A stretch of 64,000 nt of DNA from a virus. Of this stretch, positions 6,120-15,810 are shown in pieces. Both the position numbers and the translations under genes were made by a program. Location: positions 1 to 64,000 of IMG/VR virus record IMGVR_UViG_3300029922_000057. One strand, 5' to 3'. How positions within the stretch are numbered: the first letter of the stretch is position 1; each line of letters starts with the position of its first letter. Under the pieces are notes generated by a model that was not told the DNA's origin, made no database searches, and was given only the letters and a program-made list of their open reading frames with translations.

Positions 6120-9107
6120 TTAAAAAGTCCCAAGGTTAGTCAAATTTGGAATGTGTGGTTCGTAGATGAACTGGTTCGATGCGATAGCACGGCCTACGAC
6201 CACAACCCATTGACAAGTTGAAATGATGGTAGCATAGTCCTGCGTGAGAACACCACCCACCCCCGCATAAAGCAACCCGCCGACTGTGAAGCTGGCACTG
6301 TCGTACTCATACACACCGCCGTAATAAGTCGCCACAGTAACACTCTCCCCCGTAGTCGCTGACGACAACGAGACGCCAGTGACAATTGGATAGATAGGGT
6401 CGCCACCGTTCGTCTGAACCGTAGTGGGATCAATAGCTGTTACTTTACCATCTGAGCCTACTGCAAGGGCAGTGAGTGGGACGAGCGTGGCATCTGCTAT
6501 AAAGGTTCGTGTGGAGCTTGTGCCCGTGTTAGACGGAACACCCGTGCTTGTGCTTGGAACTGTCGTATCTGTGAGCGTAGCAGTAACGGCGCTTCCGGCA
6601 ACGATGGTCTGAGATGTAACAAGGTTATGCGTAGCCACCACTGTCATGACATCCCCTTGATTGAAATACGACGTGAGGGATATTTGAAGAGAGGTTGGAC
6701 CTGCTTGAGTACCCTCTGTGGAGGAAGCAGCAAGCACAGTGGCCCCATTCAAAAACACAGTGCCGGTGCGAACGCCAGCTACCCCTGATCCCCAATTCAA
6801 TGTTACGTTAACAGCGTAATTACCTGTTGTCTGAATTGTGAAAGTATCAGGGCTCGTAACATTTCCACTCATATCATAGTTGATATGATCGAAGGACACC
6901 TGAAGTCCTGAGGAACCCACCGGCACCACATCAGAGGCTGCATCAACCTCCACCGAGAACCCGACATTTTGAAAACTCTGGACAATGGCTTGGCTTTGTT
7001 GAATCGAATTTTGAATCGCTGTACTTACCGCCGAGGCCATTTCTAATGTCGCCGCATAGCTCAAATTAGTGCGGAGCATGGCAACCTGCACTGGAATTGG
7101 GAGTTGTTGAATATCCGGACGGCTGAGATATGTGACTGGGTCAAATGAAACACCCGTCCACCCAGTGTTTGTTGGATTATTCGTAGTGGTGTAACTCACG
7201 TTAGGTACCACAGGGAGTGTAAGCAACTCATCTCCCGGCGTCCAACTACGATTACGTGTGGCAGCATCAGTCTGGAGTTGATTGTAGATTGTTGGATCAC
7301 CCAGTGGGTCTATCGCTGAATCCAGAGAAGCTGAATACGTGGCAACAAACTGAATCAGATAAGAGTCTTGAAGCAACAGAGCTTGTAGGTTCGCATTGAA
7401 CGTTCTCCAAAACTGTGAGAAGCGGTCAACCTCAGCAGCAACGGCAAACTGGTTGTAAACATACTTGAACTGAGGTCGATTTGTGGTATAGCTGGGAGTG
7501 TTCTGAATGTTGATAGCTGCAATCGCGATGACTTCTTGCAACACAGCCCCCATGGCGGAAGGAAATGTACAAGGTACCGGGTAGGTGGCCGTTGTTTCTC
7601 CAAGAATTACAGTCGTTGTCGTTGCTGTGTTAATCGCTGTTGACCGATAATCCAAATCAGTACCCGTGAATCCCGAAACAAAGTCCCCACTGGCGTAGGC
7701 ATCCCACGTTGTGTTGCGAGTGTAACCCAGTAGACTGGCTTCAATATATGACAACATCCAGAGAATATTCCCTTGCACAAATGTCGGATTAGTCGTGAGG
7801 TTTGCCAGTAAAGGAATCGCAGTTGGTGTGTCATTAACCGCTGTACTTGGTAGAACACAATTCCAAGGCACAGGATTGTTAGCCAAATAGTTGAGAGAGG
7901 GGATCACAAACGTTGTGTAAGCCGACTGGAAGCTTGACAACCATGTTCCAGCACGCCCTACACGATTGAGATTCAAATAAAACAACCACTCTGCTGTCAT
8001 GTTAGGGTCGAAGTTGGATTTAACAATCGTACCCAAATTGATATACTCAGCCAACGCCTTTTGCAAATCGTTGGGAGTTGAAACGGATCGAGTTTGTGGA
8101 ACTACACAAACAATATTGTCCTGATACGTTGTCGGCGGCATCTGATAATTAGAGATGATCGTTGTCGGGTCAGGCACCGAACCAAGCATGGAACTGTTCA
8201 CATTGAATGGGTTCGGAAATGTAGCCGGTGGCACGGGTGCCGATGCAACTGGGGATAAATACACTGGGACAGAAGTCAGTGCTTGCATCTGAGCCACTGT
8301 TTCATTCCCCGTGGAAATTGTGCCGCTTAGTGGAGGCACAATCAGTGTGGTGCCAAGGTTCAATCCACTGTAAGTTGTGACACTCGCAGGAGGGGGTTGA
8401 TTCGTGAGTCCGGTGGTCGCGCCCGTGCCTGTACTTGGGAGTGTTGGGCTTAACAAGATGCAATGGCTGAAATTAAAATTGGACAGCAGTGAGGGAATGG
8501 AAGTCAGGTTGCTGAGCTTACCCAAACTCTCTATCGTATTAAGAAGGGTTTCAAAAGAAGATAGAGGCGCGAAGATCACCCCGTTCCAATGCCAGATAGT
8601 GTCCTTGAGCAAATTAGGTAGAGAGGCCAATGTGGGTAGATGCCAATTGCATATCTGCTGAAGAATATTAGCGAGTGAGTTTAGGTTTTGGGTTACCAAA
8701 GACAACATGCTGGACTCAATACCCTTAAGGATGGCGATGTTCTGAGTGACCGCCATTATAAGACCAGTGATTTCATTCTGAAACTGATTGATGTCCCGGA
8801 TGATTGTGCCCGAGTCGGCGACGTATTTAATAGCCCTAGCCGGGTTCGACAATTGCCCATTCACCGCGAGAGAGTTCACACGGGTGTGAATGAGAATCTT
8901 TTGCATCAAGTCTTTTTGTTTTTGAGCAAGCCAGTGCTGAGCGTCAGCAATGCTTCTCTCAGCAAAACGTCCCTGCTCCATCGCTTGGTGGTAGAACTGC
9001 TCGACAGCCGGATCACCAAGAGGGTTTAGACGCTGCACCGCGCCCTTGGCCTTAATCGGCCAGAGTTCAGCAGCTTGCAAACCCGGTGGCAATCCTGTAC
9101 TAGACAT
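6120..9107 (-). CDS. Large virion structural protein (baseplate/fibre-like)
   Basis: 995 residues. Residues 1-200 are mostly helical; the middle is Thr/Asn/Pro-rich; the last 150 form a beta-rich module (LTALAVGSDGKVTAI ... GVSLSSATTGESVTVAT ... GGLLYAGVGGVLTQD) seen at the ends of many phage decoration and fibre proteins. A related module occurs in the 41114-41848 protein. It lies distal to hub and spike in the virion operon, consistent with a baseplate-attached fibre or wedge. Confidence 0.65.
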   Translation of the reverse strand: MSSTGLPPGLQAAELWPIKAKGAVQRLNPLGDPAVEQFYHQAMEQGRFAERSIADAQHWLAQKQKDLMQKILIHTRVNSLAVNGQLSNPARAIKYVADSGTIIRDINQFQNEITGLIMAVTQNIAILKGIESSMLSLVTQNLNSLANILQQICNWHLPTLASLPNLLKDTIWHWNGVIFAPLSSFETLLNTIESLGKLSNLTSIPSLLSNFNFSHCILLSPTLPSTGTGATTGLTNQPPPASVTTYSGLNLGTTLIVPPLSGTISTGNETVAQMQALTSVPVYLSPVASAPVPPATFPNPFNVNSSMLGSVPDPTTIISNYQMPPTTYQDNIVCVVPQTRSVSTPNDLQKALAEYINLGTIVKSNFDPNMTAEWLFYLNLNRVGRAGTWLSSFQSAYTTFVIPSLNYLANNPVPWNCVLPSTAVNDTPTAIPLLANLTTNPTFVQGNILWMLSYIEASLLGYTRNTTWDAYASGDFVSGFTGTDLDYRSTAINTATTTTVILGETTATYPVPCTFPSAMGAVLQEVIAIAAINIQNTPSYTTNRPQFKYVYNQFAVAAEVDRFSQFWRTFNANLQALLLQDSYLIQFVATYSASLDSAIDPLGDPTIYNQLQTDAATRNRSWTPGDELLTLPVVPNVSYTTTNNPTNTGWTGVSFDPVTYLSRPDIQQLPIPVQVAMLRTNLSYAATLEMASAVSTAIQNSIQQSQAIVQSFQNVGFSVEVDAASDVVPVGSSGLQVSFDHINYDMSGNVTSPDTFTIQTTGNYAVNVTLNWGSGVAGVRTGTVFLNGATVLAASSTEGTQAGPTSLQISLTSYFNQGDVMTVVATHNLVTSQTIVAGSAVTATLTDTTVPSTSTGVPSNTGTSSTRTFIADATLVPLTALAVGSDGKVTAIDPTTVQTNGGDPIYPIVTGVSLSSATTGESVTVATYYGGVYEYDSASFTVGGLLYAGVGGVLTQDYATIISTCQWVVVVGRAIASNQFIYEPHIPNLTNLGTF

Positions 9108-9116
9108 TCATTAGCT
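9101..9116 (-). repeat. 16-bp repeat at a gene start, copy 1
   Basis: TAGACATTCATTAGCT on the plus strand, identical to 9276-9291. On the minus strand it spans the start region of the 995-residue gene. Confidence 0.7.
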
Positions 9117-9127
9117 CCCGCACAGAA

Positions 9128-9286
9128 TCAATCCCTACATGGATTCGTATTTTCATTCAAACTCCATTCGTAACAACTCCCACTCATATACTCCTCTGTT
9201 TTAACCATAACCACGGAGTAATCAAGACTCATCGCGATGAAGCATACCATATCCCTATCGAATTCAACTGCGTAATAGACATTCAT
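9128..9286 (-). CDS. Small hypothetical protein (52 aa)
   Basis: MNVYYAVEFDRDMVCFIAMS, ending NENTNPCRD. Its ATG overlaps the stop of the spike gene as TAATG, typical of coupling. Beta-like, unrecognised. It is bracketed by two copies of a 16-bp repeat, so it may be a small inserted cassette. Confidence 0.5.
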   Translation of the reverse strand: MNVYYAVEFDRDMVCFIAMSLDYSVVMVKTEEYMSGSCYEWSLNENTNPCRD

Positions 9287-9291
9287 TAGCT
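9276..9291 (-). repeat. 16-bp repeat at a gene start, copy 2
   Basis: Second copy of TAGACATTCATTAGCT, spanning the stop/start junction between the spike gene and the 52-residue ORF; 175 bp from copy 1. Confidence 0.7.
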
Positions 9292-11592
9292 ATCCTCGTC
9301 TGACTGATAGAGTCCTTGATTGTGAACGATGTCTGGGGCCTCAATCGTACACCGCGTCAAGGCTGAGTGAATAATCTTTTGAGCCGACCTGACCTCATCA
9401 GTCTTTGTGATATGACGCAACGTGGTGCATTCAGTGATAAAATCCCCTGTGCATAAATACTGCAAGTTCCCCTTATGTGTGATGTCGATGTCGCCGTTAA
9501 TTTCCAAACGGAGTGCCTTACCCTGCTTGTTGGGCTGAATGGTTATCTCGGCACCACCGGCCAGAGCCGCTGTAATGGAACGACCGTAGGTGTCTGCTCC
9601 AAGAGCCGCTACTATACCTCCGAGAAAGTCAAGCAATAGAGATTGACCATCGGCGTTGGCTCCGACACGCAAAAGAATATCTCGCACCGCGTGCAAGTCC
9701 ACAGAAAGCCCAGTTGCATCGGCCTTCGTTACAGGTTTACCACTCCACGCATAGTACCCTGCAATCTCTGGCATCTGTGGAGTGCCTACCTGTGTAAGGT
9801 CATTAAACCGATACGTGGCATCTCCTGAGGCGTATACCGGACGACCGGGTGAATGTGAGTCGATGCGGCTTGAACTAGTTGCCGGATAGGCGGTCTTGCC
9901 CGGACCGTCCTGATAGCCATTTATCAAATGCTTACGAAGCACAGAAGGATCACGGGCTCCCACACGAGCAACGAGTCCCCCGTCCAACCCCATACGCAAT
10001 GAAATGTTCTCCATGCCTGTCTTGTTGGTCAAAACTCCGGCATCTCCAATTCCACACTTAGGGGCCGACCAATAATTAAGTGTCCTATTCTGTACCGCAT
10101 CCCCTTTGCTGCGGGTCTGAGTCATCACAGTTCGACCCCGGTTAGGTAGCGAGGTGTCGTCGGCTCCAAGGCGAAGTATGGTCTGACCGAGAGCTTGAAG
10201 GTCGATGGCGTCTTCTTCATCTCGATTCTTACCTACAATCAGCTTCAGGGAGCCCACAAGATGCCCTTCCAGCGACCGGCCAGCCCCATGTGGGTGCTCA
10301 TATCCTCCAGCCAGTGGGATGTTCTCCTTGGGCAGCGTAGCCCCGATTTCAAAGGAGGTGAAGCCCTCCTTGGTAACATCGAACCGGGTGGTATTCTGTT
10401 CGTAAGGGAATCTCAAAGCGAAAGCCGCAGCCGCGAGACGAGCTTCCACGTGGTCAGTCGATGCATTAACTGTTAGATATCCTGACTCAACGTCGGCACC
10501 GAAACGTCCAAGTTGGGTGTAGGGGGTGAGAACCGGCTTGAGCACATTACCATACGTGCTTTTGTCGAAGCGGTTGTAACCCACCAAGGTGCCTGTTGCG
10601 CTTTCAACAATGAACCCACGACGTTGAGGGGTGATTCCTTCATTAAGGGTTGGCCCAAGGGGGGTGCCGGAAACCGGATGATCGTAACTTTGGCTGACGA
10701 GGTAGGATTCACTATCAAAAGAAATCCCACCCGTGGTTTTAATGGAGGTGCGTGCCCATGGATCAGCCGTCGTGCCTAAAACAAAATCCAGTAAATCAGT
10801 TTGGAGTATCTCTGAAGGTAGAGGGTAATCCAAAGCGTATTCCTGCACACGGGTCATGTTTTCCGTGAAGGGTATTACATCCTGCTTCCCACTCAGCGCA
10901 CGGTCGCTGGGTTGGGCTCCGGGCTGGAGATACACGACAGATTCCTTGGAACCATCCGGGAGGGTGACCGGGGTTACTGTCGCCGCGTCAGGGCGGCTCA
11001 CAGAGCCTTGAAAGGTCAACCCTGAGTCTGTGTATGTCACTCGTCGTCCTGTCATCTGCGTCCATTGACGACGATGAATGTTGAGCCAGTCTCGGCTCAA
11101 ATCCTGTGAAGACTTGTCCCAACCACCGTCCTTCTTTTCGGTGTAACCTGAGGACATAGATACGGATTGCTGACCGGGGTATGCCTTCCGATAGTTTCCC
11201 CTCTTACGGACGTTGTACACCGGGGTTTTATCCAGCAGTCGATAACCAATGGCATCCTTAGCGCGTACAGTGTCTGTAAGGATTGGAGTGACGAGTGCAA
11301 CCCGCATGTATCCCTTGGTGTACTGAACTGGGAGGCAAAGGTATGTTGAGCCCTCTTCTGGCATGGTTACATCCGTGGACTCTCCCGAGTTTGCAACACA
11401 AGGAAGGATGTTTACGTCCACTAGAACCGAGTTGGTTCTTAAATCCACTAGACTAACAACTTCGCGCTCCCAGTCCACGCTCAGAACAGTGGCAGCAAAG
11501 GCTTGATATGCCTCTTCTGCGTTGTTCGGAGCACTCGGAGAGTGTAACGGGTCGCGGTAATACTCGGAGTTGTTGTTAACCAGTTGCGCCAT
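9286..11592 (-). CDS. Baseplate spike/hub-tip protein (OB-fold plus needle)
   Basis: 768 residues. Residues 30-105 (AATVLSVDWEREVVSLVDLR ... MPEEGSTYLCLPV ... GYMRVALVTPI) fit the OB-fold at the front of gp5/gpV/VgrG-type spikes. The C-terminus (RLEINGDIDITHKGNLQYLC) has the short repeated strands of a needle-like beta-helix. The central part is unassigned. It follows the hub gene in the operon, as spikes usually do. Inferred role: central tail spike that pierces the envelope. Confidence 0.6.
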   Translation of the reverse strand: MAQLVNNNSEYYRDPLHSPSAPNNAEEAYQAFAATVLSVDWEREVVSLVDLRTNSVLVDVNILPCVANSGESTDVTMPEEGSTYLCLPVQYTKGYMRVALVTPILTDTVRAKDAIGYRLLDKTPVYNVRKRGNYRKAYPGQQSVSMSSGYTEKKDGGWDKSSQDLSRDWLNIHRRQWTQMTGRRVTYTDSGLTFQGSVSRPDAATVTPVTLPDGSKESVVYLQPGAQPSDRALSGKQDVIPFTENMTRVQEYALDYPLPSEILQTDLLDFVLGTTADPWARTSIKTTGGISFDSESYLVSQSYDHPVSGTPLGPTLNEGITPQRRGFIVESATGTLVGYNRFDKSTYGNVLKPVLTPYTQLGRFGADVESGYLTVNASTDHVEARLAAAAFALRFPYEQNTTRFDVTKEGFTSFEIGATLPKENIPLAGGYEHPHGAGRSLEGHLVGSLKLIVGKNRDEEDAIDLQALGQTILRLGADDTSLPNRGRTVMTQTRSKGDAVQNRTLNYWSAPKCGIGDAGVLTNKTGMENISLRMGLDGGLVARVGARDPSVLRKHLINGYQDGPGKTAYPATSSSRIDSHSPGRPVYASGDATYRFNDLTQVGTPQMPEIAGYYAWSGKPVTKADATGLSVDLHAVRDILLRVGANADGQSLLLDFLGGIVAALGADTYGRSITAALAGGAEITIQPNKQGKALRLEINGDIDITHKGNLQYLCTGDFITECTTLRHITKTDEVRSAQKIIHSALTRCTIEAPDIVHNQGLYQSDEDS

Positions 11593-11601
11593 ATATACCT
11601 A

Positions 11602-14508
11602 TTACTGTGTTGCTGTGTTCGAATTGATTAGTTTACTGATAAACGCCTGATTTTGAGTTGTAGGCTTGGTTGCTGTTGTGCCGACTACATTAGGGTTGTT
11701 CTGTATGGTTCTTGTCGATTGTGGTGTGGAACCAACCCCTGATGGTGTCGAACTACCATCTGCTGTGTTAGTGGAATCACTATCCGCAATATTTGTAGCC
11801 AATGCAAGAGAACTCCCCGGCTGAGGTGGGATGTTCCCAATAAGAAACGTGTTGGTAGCATTCTCAGTGTTCTGAGCCACCGTTGAGAAAAGGAAACTAT
11901 CGGGTTGTTGATTCGACAGAATATTGGGTTGCTGCTGACCCGGTTTAGGGGTGATGATTTCAAAAGAAACCGACGATGACACCTGATTCGATATGTTGTT
12001 GAGAGCAGTTAATTGGTTCTGCAAACTCGATGAACTGTCAGTGCTTGGGGTGCTGACACCAGCAAATAGAAACACGTTGGTTCCAGTTATCTGCTGAGTT
12101 TCCTGTGAGGTTGCATTGGTTGTCAGTAACCCGTAATGCGTCTCATACAAAGCCTCTTTAAGGCTCTTCCAACGCCCCCATGGAAAGGGGGTGATAAGTT
12201 CGTATCCACCCTCATCCGTATAAGGCTGACAAGAAATTATTTTCTGTAAATATGTCATGTTCACCCCACCATTGCTGGTATTGGTGTTGGTCGATGACGG
12301 TGTAGTGCCCGACGTGCTGCCGCTCGTAGTGTTTGGGGATGACCCGGTTGTTGAAGGGGCGGAGTTAGAGGGGGGTGGATCATGCCAGTTGGCCGAAGAG
12401 AAGAAGGGGTTCCCTGTTTGGACTGCCTGACCATTTCCATTTTTTCCAAGGGTAGTATCCGCTGCGGTAGAGACATCATTCTGTACACGAAAGCTCTTGG
12501 TTCTAGTGTCCGCCCGAGTCGCCCATGAGGTGCCATACTGTGACCTACGTGCCGAGACAACCTCCATATCCTCCGCATAGATGGGTTTAGCTTGAGGTTG
12601 TAGCTGAGTGACTGGAACATTCAAAAGATTGACAGCATAATTAGCTGAAGGAAGCCCATCGGCAGTCACCGCAGGACTAGACGATGGAAGTGTGGGCATG
12701 GAAGGTGTGAAAGGATCAGTGGACGCTGTTGATGTGCTGGTGCTGTTCGGTGCTTCTGTCCATTCCATAACAAGGTTTGGCTGGGTGGTATAAACCACAG
12801 GTGGGTTGGTGTATATTGTGTTCTGTTGATTGGTAACATTCGTCTTCACTGAAGGAAACACTGGGCGCTTACGTAGGGTGTCCAGCATTAGGGTCATCGT
12901 GGCCGCGCCCCCATAGGAGTAAGAAATGCTGATGGTCTTGATGTATCCATACATATCTTTATGAGGCAGGTACACTGGAAAACCAAGTTTCAATTCCGGG
13001 CGGAGAGGGATTGTTAAATTGTAAGTTCTCCATCCACGATTAGCACGATTCAATTCACTTACAGCGTAAGCGTACGCAGCAACTTTATCATTTAGACTCA
13101 ACCAACCAACGGTACGTGCTGGCTCCTCGCGAAGGCCAAACTTAGCCATCTTAGGGATGTCGATATGAGTGGATGTAGGACGCCAAACAGCCGTTGTCGA
13201 ATCAGATATGAATTTCTGACTGGATTGAACCGATGGTTGAACTGTCATACGAGTGGCCTTGATGGCTTGCTGATCCTCAGCCTCTGATTCCGACTCAATC
13301 TCACTCAAATGAATGATGAATGGGTTGTTCGCATCCGTCAGGTTAGCTGATGTTGGTGTGGTGCTGCTACCACTAGTGGTGGGTGTGGTGGATGTACCAA
13401 TATTTGTCACGTCCAAGTTGTATAGCGGTGGTTTGAAAATAATGGTGCCATCGAGGTCTTGAAATCCCTCAAACCCAATCAACTGCACAATGGTTCGTAT
13501 CCTTTCCAATCTGGACACAATACGACCATTGACTAGTTGAATGGAGCCAATGGACATGTCGGGGTGGTACCTTCTAATCACGTCCACATAGTAATCCGGG
13601 TTAGGCGCATTTTGAGCCAGAATTGAATTTTGGAGTATCCTTGCAGCTTGCATCCGAGGATCGTTTGATCCCTGCGCGTCGGATGGTGTGTTAGTGATTG
13701 TAGTTGTAGCCGCTGGCAAAACAGACCCCATGCTGTACCCAGTGATGTGAACTTCCTTTCGAATGTTAACCAAAATAGGTTGCCACTTGTTGCAGAATCC
13801 TGCTTGAACTGCGTCCTTCCAATCACTCCCCCCGGTCGTAATACCCTGCTGGATAGAGTTCAATTCAAACCCTTCGAATGAAATATCTTGCTGGAATTCT
13901 GCGGCAAGCATCTCATATGGGTTCATGTGAGATTGGTTGCTTGTCATCGGTGTGACTGGACGTTCCGAGTTAGACATCAAAGAAGGATTGAGGTCAACAT
14001 ACATGTGTTCCAGTAGGTGCAGAACCCCCAAGCATTGAATTGAAATTTCCAAGAACATACCATTGTCAGTGTGTGACACATGGGAAGTGACTCCCTTGAA
14101 TACCCTGTAGTAAATGGTATTCCCACCATCACCTGACAGGAAGTAGCCCTTAGCAAACACCTGAACCTCCATCATGGTGTCGATGAGGTTGTTACCCCCC
14201 GGTGATTGAAAAAGGTATTTCGAAAAGTTTGGTACCTGCAAGGTAAAATTCGCTGAAGGGACTAGATTATCCACGTCGTAAGAAGAAGAAAAATTCTGTA
14301 CATAATCATTGAAGCTGACGAACGTGTATGGCTGGTTCGCGGTGGTGTTCGTAATATATGGATTAAGCAGATATGTCTTCCCATCCAAATACACAATAAG
14401 GTCGGGGCAGGTCTTAATTATTTCCCGCTCTTGAACGGTCTGATTGATGTTGCGAATCATCCCTTGAGTGGAAGGAGAGTTTGAAGTTGTCGTCTGTTGA
14501 TTAGCCAT
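11602..14508 (-). CDS. Baseplate hub-like protein (gp27/gpD type)
   Basis: 968 residues. The N-terminal 180 (DLIVYLDGKTYLLNP ... YDVDNLVPSANFTLQVPN) and residues about 500-560 (LKLGFPVYLPHKDMYGYIKT, then SISYSYGGAATMTLML) match the layout of tail hub proteins, where a late segment gives GxPVxLPH followed by a TxTL strand. The C-terminal 400 residues are Ser/Thr/Gln-rich low complexity, probably a flexible extension. Ten bases from the spike gene, same operon. Confidence 0.6.
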   Translation of the reverse strand: MANQQTTTSNSPSTQGMIRNINQTVQEREIIKTCPDLIVYLDGKTYLLNPYITNTTANQPYTFVSFNDYVQNFSSSYDVDNLVPSANFTLQVPNFSKYLFQSPGGNNLIDTMMEVQVFAKGYFLSGDGGNTIYYRVFKGVTSHVSHTDNGMFLEISIQCLGVLHLLEHMYVDLNPSLMSNSERPVTPMTSNQSHMNPYEMLAAEFQQDISFEGFELNSIQQGITTGGSDWKDAVQAGFCNKWQPILVNIRKEVHITGYSMGSVLPAATTTITNTPSDAQGSNDPRMQAARILQNSILAQNAPNPDYYVDVIRRYHPDMSIGSIQLVNGRIVSRLERIRTIVQLIGFEGFQDLDGTIIFKPPLYNLDVTNIGTSTTPTTSGSSTTPTSANLTDANNPFIIHLSEIESESEAEDQQAIKATRMTVQPSVQSSQKFISDSTTAVWRPTSTHIDIPKMAKFGLREEPARTVGWLSLNDKVAAYAYAVSELNRANRGWRTYNLTIPLRPELKLGFPVYLPHKDMYGYIKTISISYSYGGAATMTLMLDTLRKRPVFPSVKTNVTNQQNTIYTNPPVVYTTQPNLVMEWTEAPNSTSTSTASTDPFTPSMPTLPSSSPAVTADGLPSANYAVNLLNVPVTQLQPQAKPIYAEDMEVVSARRSQYGTSWATRADTRTKSFRVQNDVSTAADTTLGKNGNGQAVQTGNPFFSSANWHDPPPSNSAPSTTGSSPNTTSGSTSGTTPSSTNTNTSNGGVNMTYLQKIISCQPYTDEGGYELITPFPWGRWKSLKEALYETHYGLLTTNATSQETQQITGTNVFLFAGVSTPSTDSSSSLQNQLTALNNISNQVSSSVSFEIITPKPGQQQPNILSNQQPDSFLFSTVAQNTENATNTFLIGNIPPQPGSSLALATNIADSDSTNTADGSSTPSGVGSTPQSTRTIQNNPNVVGTTATKPTTQNQAFISKLINSNTATQ

Positions 14509-14520
14509 AGATTCTTCCTA

Positions 14521-15807
14521 TTAAAACAGTGGGCTCTTCTGAGGAAACATCAAATCATTCATTGGTCCGACACCCATGATGTCTGTCACAGTAGTTGGGA
14601 CGTTTGGGGATAAGTCTTCAGAGATAGAAGCAGCGATGGCTGGAGAACCCCCATAGGGTTGATTGGTGGCTGGTGGCCCGACCATGTTCCCGTTTACGAT
14701 GCTTGAAGGAGGATAGTAGCGTCCATCGCTTCCAAGCGTAAGACCAACACCAGCAGACTGGCCGCTCGAAAGCTGTGCCTGAGTCGCTGTTGATGGAGAA
14801 GAGAATTGAGCCAAGGCATTGTTGGTTTGGGTTGTATCGGTTTGACCCTCTATTGCACTATAGCTATGCCCACGCTCTATGTTGTTCGCAATGCTGTTTT
14901 GATAAGGGGATGTAGTGCGGTACCTTTCTTTCCAAACGAAAAAACTCAATGAAAAAGTCAACATGAAAGGTTGAGTAGCGTCTTGTGAGATGGTAAAGCT
15001 ATCAAACATCCCCGACCATATAAAATTCCCACACCACAACTCAACATCTTGGTGCATACGAATGCGACGACGGAGATAGTCCGCTGCCAAAGGCCCCTCG
15101 TTGTATTCCTCCCCCTCAAACCAATACCCATTATTCTCAAAAACCTCTTGAAGCTGCATAAGATTACGATATGACACAGCATAATAAGAGAACTCGTCAG
15201 TCGTACCGAGAGAGAAATATGAACCCGCCGATGTGCCTTGCATCGAAACCAAGAAAGTATCCTCACCCCACACACCAAACTGCCAGCCGCCACGAGTCAT
15301 GGACTGAGAGTCCACAGTTTGACGATTGACCGTCAGCGTGGAGGGGTTAGTTAAGAACCTAAACTCCGCTGCTTGACTAGTGTCTGGTAGCTGAGAACTA
15401 GAAAGAACACCACGATGAGGGATACGAATCTTAATGTAATCCACACCATTTTGTAACCGTCGAGCTTCCGACTTTGCGTAGGTGTAAAAGTCGGTGTCAT
15501 GAACTGTATTCTGTGGGTGCAATCCGAGAGCTTGTGCAAGTTGCCCTCCCGATGAGGTGAAAAAATTCTGTTGAATCTGTGTTGCATCCACCATTGTAGG
15601 GATTAACCGCTTTTCCGCACGAGTTGGTAGCGGTGAAAGATTTGGCGTTGGACGGATGTCACTAAGGTCATTGACCCCACGACTATTCGGATTGGTGGAT
15701 GTAGCATTTACCGGCGTTTGAGAGGCAGGCGTAGTGGGGGTAATCGTCGGAGAGGGGCTATTCTCCGAAAAAGGTCCGATAGGCGTGGTTGTGTTAGATG
15801 TTGTCAT
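14521..15807 (-). CDS. Baseplate/tail-tube adaptor protein, paralogue of 15811-17169
   Basis: 428 residues. The N-terminal 110 are proline/serine-rich. Residues about 130-310 hold a folded domain (FRFLTNPSTLTVNRQTV ... IWSGMFDSFTISQDATQPF then MLTFSLSFFVWKERY). The last pattern recurs in the next protein (YQGYFKTLQWTIDARNPFKW then DFSFTFQVEKTV), so the two share a domain. Inferred role: baseplate component joining tube and hub. Confidence 0.6.
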   Translation of the reverse strand: MTTSNTTTPIGPFSENSPSPTITPTTPASQTPVNATSTNPNSRGVNDLSDIRPTPNLSPLPTRAEKRLIPTMVDATQIQQNFFTSSGGQLAQALGLHPQNTVHDTDFYTYAKSEARRLQNGVDYIKIRIPHRGVLSSSQLPDTSQAAEFRFLTNPSTLTVNRQTVDSQSMTRGGWQFGVWGEDTFLVSMQGTSAGSYFSLGTTDEFSYYAVSYRNLMQLQEVFENNGYWFEGEEYNEGPLAADYLRRRIRMHQDVELWCGNFIWSGMFDSFTISQDATQPFMLTFSLSFFVWKERYRTTSPYQNSIANNIERGHSYSAIEGQTDTTQTNNALAQFSSPSTATQAQLSSGQSAGVGLTLGSDGRYYPPSSIVNGNMVGPPATNQPYGGSPAIAASISEDLSPNVPTTVTDIMGVGPMNDLMFPQKSPLF

Positions 15808-15810
15808 AAT

